The notes beneath the pieces are model-generated. The model searched no databases. It saw nothing but the letters and a program-made list of their open reading frames with translations, and was not told where the DNA came from. From positions 1 through 28,885 of the forward strand of contig DHNP01000020.1 of assembly GCA_002409585.1 (NCBI GenBank): a DNA stretch of 28,885 nucleotides. Reading direction: 5' to 3'. The position numbers were made by a program, and so were the translations under genes. The DNA is from Ruminococcaceae bacterium UBA5413 (GTDB lineage: Bacteria > Bacillota > Clostridia > Oscillospirales > Acutalibacteraceae). Below, one piece after another: positions 23,555 through 28,885 of the stretch. Position 1 is the first letter of the stretch. Every line of letters starts with the position of its first letter.

Positions 23555-25381
23555 TTACAGCTGAAGCTGCTTAAGCTTAAAAAATTCGCCTTTTTTGGCA
23601 GCAAGCCCGTCGTATGTACCCTCTTCTTCAAGGCCGCCGTTGCCTATGACCGCTATGCGGTCGGCATTCCTTATAGTCGAAAGCCTGTGTGCCACGATGA
23701 GCGTTGTCCTGCCTTTGACAAGGTTGTTTATAGACTCCTGTATTTTCTTTTCAGAGATATTATCAAGTGCCGACGTCGCCTCGTCAAGTATCAGTATCTC
23801 AGGGTCGCGCACAAAAGCCCTCGCTATAGATATCCTCTGCCTCTGCCCTCCGGAAAGGTTACCGCCGTGCTCCATTATCTTTGTGTCGAGGCCGTCTGGG
23901 AGGGAGTCCACAAGGGCGTCGAGGTTAGCCGCCTTAACGACTTTGCGCAGGAACTCGTCCGGCACGTTTTCTGCGCCGTATGTTATGTTGTCACGCAGCG
24001 TGCCTGTAAATAAAATCGAATTCTGCGGCACGACCGCTATATGCGAGCGGTAACTCTGCAGGTTAATGCTCTTGATGTCGTTGCCGTCAATAAGCACCCG
24101 CCCCTGCGAAGCGGCAAAAAAGCCTATCGCGAGGTTCAGTATGGTTGTTTTTCCGGCTCCGGACTCCCCTACAAAGGCTACGGTTTCGCCGCTGTGCACA
24201 GTGAAATTAAAATTTTCGAGTACTTTCTTTTCACTGTTGCGGTACTGAAAACCGACATTTTCAAATTTGATTTCCCCTTTTACAGACGAAAGCTTTTTCT
24301 TGTCCGAGCTGTCCTCAATGTCGCTGCACGAAAGCACGTCGCCTATGGAATTAACAGACTCCATCCCTTTTGCTATTATCGGTATAAGCGTCACTGCGCT
24401 TGAAACCTGTGCCACTATGGCCATAAAGTACGTTTGGTACATGACTACGTCGCCGACGCTTATTTTTCCTTTCACCGCAATACCCGCCGTAAACGCAAGG
24501 CATATAATCTGGAACAGCATAAACACTATCCAGCTTATGGATGAAAAATAAGACTGAAAGACGTCAAGTTTCATACCTTTTTTTGCTACTTCCCGCAGCT
24601 GGCCGTCCATCTTGCTTATTTCTTTTTTTTCAAGCGCGTGCGCGCGCGTAACTGGTATAAGCTCGACCATTTCCATGACATTTGCGGACGTTTCCTCCAT
24701 AGTCTGCCTAAAGTCCCTGTTGTACGACTTTATCTTACCGTCAAAGAAAGCCATCAGGCATATGGCTATAGGCACGGTAACGAGGAAAAACAAAAACACC
24801 GCTGGGTTTTTAATCGCGACTACTATAAGTGCCGCGGTTATACTTACCACTATGCCGAGCATTGAAATGAATATCTGTTCTGAAAGCGTTTCTATCTGCT
24901 CAACGTCACGCATTATCTTAGACTGAAGGCGCCCAGACTGCATATGCCCGTGGTAAGCTATGGAAAGCTGCTGCAGTTTTCTCACCAAAGCGCCGCGCAG
25001 GTCAAGCTCTACTTTGCGTATGACTTTAGAGTAAAAGTAAACGTGCACGTAATTAGTCGGCACGTTCTGCACTATAAAGACCGCCATAACAACGGAGTTT
25101 ACAAGGATTCTGTGCATTGCATCCGGCCCGTGCTCCGTCACGGCATCGATGATATTTGCCGACACTATAGGAAAAATCCACGTAGGCGAATGTTTTATGA
25201 TGAAAAACAGTATGGACACGGCAAGCTCTTTATAGTGGCCTTTGTAAAGGCTCATAAGTAGTTTTATGCCATGGTTTTTCCCGTGCCCAAAAATCTCAGA
25301 AAAATCGTTGTCGTCATATTTAAGCCAGCTGCTGCATTTCTCCGCGCGCTTCTCACTGTTCACGGTAACACGTCCCAACAT
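23555..25381 (-). CDS. ABC exporter-type half-transporter (membrane plus ATPase)
   Basis: This 608-residue protein joins a six-helix membrane domain (about 48-345) to an ATPase domain (about 370-600). Walker A is GESGAGKT (405-412), the signature is LSGGQRQR (509-516), Walker B is ILILDEATSALD (529-540) with Glu534, and the switch histidine is His565, so it should be active. It is of the MsbA/MdlB exporter type and would work as a homodimer, unless a partner exists elsewhere. The substrate is unknown. It begins the transcript that continues into GH36 and LacI, an unusual setting for an exporter. It has its own promoter. The ATG at 25381 has a weak ribosome site; a GTG six codons in is an alternative. 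Confidence 0.9.
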   Translation of the reverse strand: MLGRVTVNSEKRAEKCSSWLKYDDNDFSEIFGHGKNHGIKLLMSLYKGHYKELAVSILFFIIKHSPTWIFPIVSANIIDAVTEHGPDAMHRILVNSVVMAVFIVQNVPTNYVHVYFYSKVIRKVELDLRGALVRKLQQLSIAYHGHMQSGRLQSKIMRDVEQIETLSEQIFISMLGIVVSITAALIVVAIKNPAVFLFFLVTVPIAICLMAFFDGKIKSYNRDFRQTMEETSANVMEMVELIPVTRAHALEKKEISKMDGQLREVAKKGMKLDVFQSYFSSISWIVFMLFQIICLAFTAGIAVKGKISVGDVVMYQTYFMAIVAQVSSAVTLIPIIAKGMESVNSIGDVLSCSDIEDSSDKKKLSSVKGEIKFENVGFQYRNSEKKVLENFNFTVHSGETVAFVGESGAGKTTILNLAIGFFAASQGRVLIDGNDIKSINLQSYRSHIAVVPQNSILFTGTLRDNITYGAENVPDEFLRKVVKAANLDALVDSLPDGLDTKIMEHGGNLSGGQRQRISIARAFVRDPEILILDEATSALDNISEKKIQESINNLVKGRTTLIVAHRLSTIRNADRIAVIGNGGLEEEGTYDGLAAKKGEFFKLKQLQL

Positions 25382-25418
25382 ATGTAATGTCCAACTATTT
25401 AACCTGCATTTAGCTTAT

Positions 25419-25447
25419 ATTTTAACCTCTTTTTAGTCTGTTGTCAA
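25419..25447 (-). promoter_or_regulatory. Promoter of the ABC exporter-GH36-LacI unit
   Basis: On the minus strand a perfect TTGACA, a 17-bp spacer, then TAAAAT, about 38 bp before the ATG at 25381. Confidence 0.75.
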
Positions 25448-25522
25448 CTAACTATCATACTTATTTATAACCGCTTACCCAGATGCGCCGCGTGCTTAAG
25501 GCGCCGCATAAACGCGGTACTG

Positions 25523-25564
25523 TAAAAGGCGGCACAGCCCTTAAACCGGCCGTGCCGCCTTTTA
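25523..25564. terminator. Bidirectional terminator after the sugar kinase gene
   Basis: TAAAAGGCGGCAC and GTGCCGCCTTTTA form a perfect 13-bp stem, with T-runs on both strands. On the minus strand it ends the kinase transcript. Confidence 0.85.
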
Positions 25565-25600
25565 CATACAAGACCTTACTTCCGTTATCCTGTAAACCCG

Positions 25601-26506
25601 TCAGCCGGCATTCTTCCCAATCAATGACATTACTTCACGCATTACAGGGATTGACGGCGATGCCCCCTTGCGCGATACAGCTATAGATGAAGCCGCCGAT
25701 GCTTTTTCGAGCGCCTCCCGAGGGCTTTCTCCGGCAGCCGTGCAGGCAATGTAATACCCGCAGAAAGTGTCGCCTGCGGCCGTAGTGTCCTTTACGTCAG
25801 TGTCGTATATGCCGTGGCTTAAAAACGTGCCGTCGCGTCCTGAGTATAAAGCCCCGTCTTTCCCCACCGTAAGCACTATATCGGCGGCAGGGAAACGCTT
25901 TGCGAGGGCCCTTAGGATATCAGCGTTGGCGCTGCTGCCTGTACCCGCCAGCGCCATGCCTTCCGTTTCATTAAGTATAAAGCAGTCAGCAAGGCCGAGC
26001 GGGCAGTTCAAAAGCGCGTCTGTCACCGGCGACGGGTTTACTACTACCCTCATACCCATTTCGCTGCCTTTTTCCATAGCATAGTCAACACACGATATTT
26101 CGTTTTGCAGGAGGAGGACATCGCCCTTCGCAAAATTTTTTAAAACTGAATCTATATATCCATGTGTTATCATGCCGTTTGTGCCCGGGAAAACGATGAT
26201 GCAGTTCTGCCCAGACGGCGTTACCTGTATAACGGCGTGCCCGCTTTCGCCATCAAGCTGCCGCAGCAGGCCGACGTTAACGCCGCTGCCGCGCAGCAGC
26301 TCTGAAAGCCCGCCTCCGTCGCGGCCTACCGCACCGGCATGGTAGACCTCCGCGCCGGCGCGTGCCGCCGCTATGGACTGGTTGAGGCCCTTGCCGCCGG
26401 GAAATAAATCCAGCCTTTCAGCTTTTATGGTTTCGCCCGCCGCCGCAAAATGGCCGACAGCATAAACTTTGTCAATGTTTAAAGAACCAAGGTTAAGTAT
26501 TTTCAT
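25601..26506 (-). CDS. PfkB-family sugar kinase, ribokinase-like
   Basis: This 301-residue cytoplasmic kinase phosphorylates a sugar or nucleoside with ATP. It has the N-terminal PfkB signature FPGGKGLNQSIAAARAGAEV (residues 35-54) and the C-terminal TTAAGDTFCGYY with the catalytic base Asp246, as in ribokinase. The substrate could be ribose or another pentose; the ribose transporter and mutarotase genes that usually accompany rbsK are not present, so the name is kept general. The ATG has GGAG about ten bases upstream. It is monocistronic between the rnr terminator and its own terminator. An AT-rich stretch upstream probably holds the promoter, but no clear box pair was found. Confidence 0.9.
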   Translation of the reverse strand: MKILNLGSLNIDKVYAVGHFAAAGETIKAERLDLFPGGKGLNQSIAAARAGAEVYHAGAVGRDGGGLSELLRGSGVNVGLLRQLDGESGHAVIQVTPSGQNCIIVFPGTNGMITHGYIDSVLKNFAKGDVLLLQNEISCVDYAMEKGSEMGMRVVVNPSPVTDALLNCPLGLADCFILNETEGMALAGTGSSANADILRALAKRFPAADIVLTVGKDGALYSGRDGTFLSHGIYDTDVKDTTAAGDTFCGYYIACTAAGESPREALEKASAASSIAVSRKGASPSIPVMREVMSLIGKNAG

Positions 26507-26623
26507 AATTCACGCCGCTCCGTTCAGAGTTTAATAATCGTGCATATCAGCAAAATTCTTCACATATTTTATAATATTTTTGATTATTTAAAATATATTT
26601 TCAAGCAACATGCGCGCAATAAC

Positions 26624-26675
26624 AAAAAATCCCCTTCCGCCGGCAGGCATACCCGCCAGCGACAGGGGAATTTTT
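26624..26675 (-). terminator. Terminator of rnr
   Basis: On the minus strand AAAAATTCCCCT pairs with AGGGGATTTTTT, with a second inner stem (CGCTGGCGGG with CCTGCCGGCG), ending in a six-T run. Confidence 0.85.
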
Positions 26676-26703
26676 CCTTCTTTTGTAGTGGTAACTTAAA
26701 AAA

Positions 26704-28812
26704 TCACCGGCCGGCATACTCAAAGTCTATGCGCCCCGACGCGACGTCTGCGGCGGCGACTTTTATCTTTACGGCCATGCCTATGGTAAGTTTTTTTCCG
26801 GCCGTTTCGTCCACATGTGAAACCATGCCGTCAAACCTGTAGTTTCCGCCAAAACTTTCTATGGGGATAAAGCCTTCGACAGTGTTTTCAAGTACGGCAA
26901 AAACGCCCCGCTGTGTCACTCCGCTGATAATAGCATCGTAGCACTCGCCTATATGCTGCCTTATATATTCGGCCATGTAGCAGTCTTCGGAGTCCCTTTC
27001 AGCGCCCATAGCCTTTATTTCGGCTGCGGACGATGCTTTTGCCGACTCGGCCGCAAACTTTTCATATTTCTTTTTCAGCGCCGCCTTATCCTTTGTTTCA
27101 ATGAATGAAGTGAGTATGCGGTGTATTGACGTGTCGGGATAACGCCTTATAGGGGAAGTAAAGTGGCAGTAATCATCGAGCGCCAGGCCGAAGTGCCCTA
27201 TAGGCTTAGTGTCATAGCGCGCTTTTGCCATAGTGCGCAAAAGCTGGTGCGAGACTACTTTTTCGAGGGGCGTACCCCTTGCCTGGTCCATTACAGCTGA
27301 AAAGTCGGCCGACGTAACGTTGCCCTTGTGTTTAACGGAACGTGAGTTCAGCCCCAGGGCATCAACAAGCGCCGCAAGCGTTTCCACGCGTTCCGGATCC
27401 GGCGGCTCATGCACCCTGTAAATAAACGGTATGCCGCTTGCTTTGGCAAGCTTCGCGGCTGCCCTGTTCGCCGTTATCATAAGGTACTCTATCATTTCTT
27501 CAGCCTCGCCGCTCTGCCTTGGCTCAACGCCCACGCATATGCCGCGCTTGTCAAGTGTAAAAACCGGCTCGGTTGTTTCTATGTCGAAGTATCCCCTTTC
27601 CGTTTCACGCTGCTTAAGCAGGCCGGCAAGCTCCCTCGCCGCGTTTAAAGAGCGTATTACAGGCGAATACTTTTCCCTGAGTTCCTTATCGGCGGTCTTA
27701 TTGAAAATCTTGTTTACTTCGGAATAGACTCCACGTACTTTCGAGCGTATAACGCTTTTTCTGAATTTATACGAAAGTATCTCTCCCGTTTTGTCAAGCT
27801 CTATTAAAGCTGAAAACGCAAGCTTGTCCTCACCCGCGTTAAGCGAGCAGACACCGTTAGATATTTCCTCCGGCAGCATTGGCACAACCCTGTCGGCAAA
27901 ATAAACGGAAGTCCCGCGCGCAAAAGCTTCACCGTCAAGCCTGCCGCCCTCTTTGACATAATGCGACACGTCCGCTATATGGACGCCGAGTTTATACCCG
28001 CTGTGCGTCCTGCTTACTGATATGGCGTCGTCGAGGTCTTTTGCATCGGCTCCGTCTATAGTACATATGGAAGTTTTACGCAGGTCAAGCCTGCCCTTAA
28101 GGTCGTCGGGCGCAATAGCCGCCGACGCGGCTTTTTTTGCCTCGGCGGCAACGCCGCTTGGGAACGACGTGCGTATGCCGTACCTGTCGAGTATAGCGTC
28201 GGCGCAGATCCTGGCGCTCCCCGCCTTACCGTAAACCTTAACTACGCTGCACTCTATTTCAGATGAATGGGGAGTACGCCTCGCCATGGCCTGAACCTTA
28301 TCGCCGTCGTGCACAACGGCGCTTTTCTTTTTGCCGGCCACCTTGAGCGGGTAGCGAACGGCACAGTCAGGCAAAAGCTCAAAGCCACCGCCGGAGCATT
28401 TTTTCAGTGTGCCCGTTATAAGGCGGCTGCTTTTTTCTAAAATAGAGTCAACTTCACCGTTAAGTCCCTTAGGCCCCTCCTGCACGTTTCGCAGCAGCAC
28501 CTTATCGCCTACAAACGCGCCGCCGAGCTTATCCGAGTGTATAAATACGCTGTCGCTGCCTATGTCCGGGTCCGCAAACGCAAACCCGCGTGAGAGCGAG
28601 ACGACCGTAGCGCCTACCCTGTTCCTCTTGCCGATGAAATGCACCCTGTGCTTTTTGCCTATGGTGATATAGCCTTCGCTTTTAAGCTCGTCAAGGGCCT
28701 TGTAAAATTCCTTTTTATCCTTCATGCCAAGCTTTTTATATATATTGTGCGCCATCGAACCCTGTGGAACTTTTTTGATGTACTGCAGTATCTGAGCTTT
28801 TTCCTTTTTCAA
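26704..28812 (-). CDS. rnr: Ribonuclease R (TTG start)
   Basis: This 702-residue 3'-to-5' exoribonuclease degrades structured RNA and takes part in RNA quality control. Domains in order: an N-terminal winged-helix region (about 1-55), cold-shock-like RNA-binding domains (about 60-200), the RNB catalytic domain (about 235-570) with CTIDGADAKDLDDAIS supplying the metal-binding Asp253, 259, 261 and 262, and a C-terminal S1 domain (about 620-700, GVTQRGVFAVLENTVEGFIP). The Lys-rich tail of E. coli RNase R is absent, as usual in Firmicutes. The TTG start at 28812 has AGGAGG eight bases before it. The terminator-like hairpin upstream suggests a separate transcript from the gene beyond the window edge. 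Confidence 0.96.
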   Translation of the reverse strand: MKKEKAQILQYIKKVPQGSMAHNIYKKLGMKDKKEFYKALDELKSEGYITIGKKHRVHFIGKRNRVGATVVSLSRGFAFADPDIGSDSVFIHSDKLGGAFVGDKVLLRNVQEGPKGLNGEVDSILEKSSRLITGTLKKCSGGGFELLPDCAVRYPLKVAGKKKSAVVHDGDKVQAMARRTPHSSEIECSVVKVYGKAGSARICADAILDRYGIRTSFPSGVAAEAKKAASAAIAPDDLKGRLDLRKTSICTIDGADAKDLDDAISVSRTHSGYKLGVHIADVSHYVKEGGRLDGEAFARGTSVYFADRVVPMLPEEISNGVCSLNAGEDKLAFSALIELDKTGEILSYKFRKSVIRSKVRGVYSEVNKIFNKTADKELREKYSPVIRSLNAARELAGLLKQRETERGYFDIETTEPVFTLDKRGICVGVEPRQSGEAEEMIEYLMITANRAAAKLAKASGIPFIYRVHEPPDPERVETLAALVDALGLNSRSVKHKGNVTSADFSAVMDQARGTPLEKVVSHQLLRTMAKARYDTKPIGHFGLALDDYCHFTSPIRRYPDTSIHRILTSFIETKDKAALKKKYEKFAAESAKASSAAEIKAMGAERDSEDCYMAEYIRQHIGECYDAIISGVTQRGVFAVLENTVEGFIPIESFGGNYRFDGMVSHVDETAGKKLTIGMAVKIKVAAADVASGRIDFEYAGR

Positions 28813-28845
28813 GCCGTCTCCCTCCTTTTTGGCAGGACTGCCCTT

Positions 28846-28878
28846 TTAAAGAAACGCCCCGCTTTTTCAAGCGGGGCG
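28846..28878 (-). terminator. Terminator of the gene beyond the right edge
   Basis: CGCCCCGC and GCGGGGCG form a perfect 8-bp stem (28855-28878). On the minus strand it is followed by TTTCTTT, placing it at the end of a transcript entering from the right. Confidence 0.6.
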
Positions 28879-28885
28879 GTCCGAA

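Noticed and set aside
25483..25686. Small plus-strand ORF over the kinase terminator
   Set aside because: It spans the bidirectional terminator stem and the end of the kinase gene; coding is implausible.
1..28885. CRISPR arrays, tRNA/rRNA genes, insertion sequences, phage genes
   Set aside because: No spaced direct repeats, cloverleaf-like or rRNA sequences, transposases, integrases or terminal repeats were seen.

Overview
The window looks like a chromosome segment of a gut-type anaerobic Clostridia bacterium (Firmicutes, probably the Ruminococcaceae/Oscillospiraceae side). The grounds are Shine-Dalgarno-rich gene starts, frequent TTG/GTG starts, AT-rich promoters between mid-GC genes, and gene families typical of that group: a GlgD-like protein, GH130 phosphorylases, CUT1 sugar ABC transporters, and a RING/zinc-ribbon DUF2628-type protein. 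No species is claimed.

Left part (1-7.2 kb), housekeeping and small units. On the minus strand are yebC and an apparent operon DUF2628-type protein, galU, pyrB. This pyrB carries a PyrI-like zinc-binding tail. On the plus strand are a monocistronic SGNH esterase, a possible broken feoA-like gene, an orphan glgD, and an Lrp/AsnC regulator whose promoter is followed at once by a terminator-like hairpin.

Middle (7.2-25.4 kb), a beta-mannan utilisation locus. A long minus-strand transcription unit starts at a clear promoter near 18.83 kb. It encodes a lipoprotein sugar-binding protein, two CUT1 permeases, a cellobiose 2-epimerase, a GH130_1-type mannosylglucose phosphorylase, a GH130_2-type mannooligosaccharide phosphorylase, CE2-like and CE17-like acetyl esterases, and a secreted GH26 mannanase with a C-terminal LysM. 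A divergent AraC regulator follows on the plus strand. A second minus-strand unit then encodes an ABC exporter-type half-transporter, a GH36 alpha-galactosidase and a LacI regulator. Inferred flow: the cell-wall GH26 cuts acetylated galacto(gluco)mannan; the ABC importer takes up the oligosaccharides; CE2 and CE17 remove acetyl groups and GH36 removes galactose; GH130_2 shortens the chains to mannose-1-phosphate; the epimerase converts the reducing-end mannose to glucose; GH130_1 splits Man-Glc. The importer ATPase and the enzymes handling mannose-1-phosphate are not in the window.

Right part (25.5-28.9 kb): a PfkB/ribokinase-type sugar kinase and rnr (RNase R, TTG start), both minus strand and each followed by a strong terminator. 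No tRNA, rRNA, insertion sequence, phage gene or CRISPR array was seen. The locus type is known from Roseburia and relatives; the less ordinary points are the LysM-anchored mannanase, the exporter beside GH36-LacI, the PyrB/PyrI-zinc fusion, the glgD leader and the lrp promoter-hairpin.
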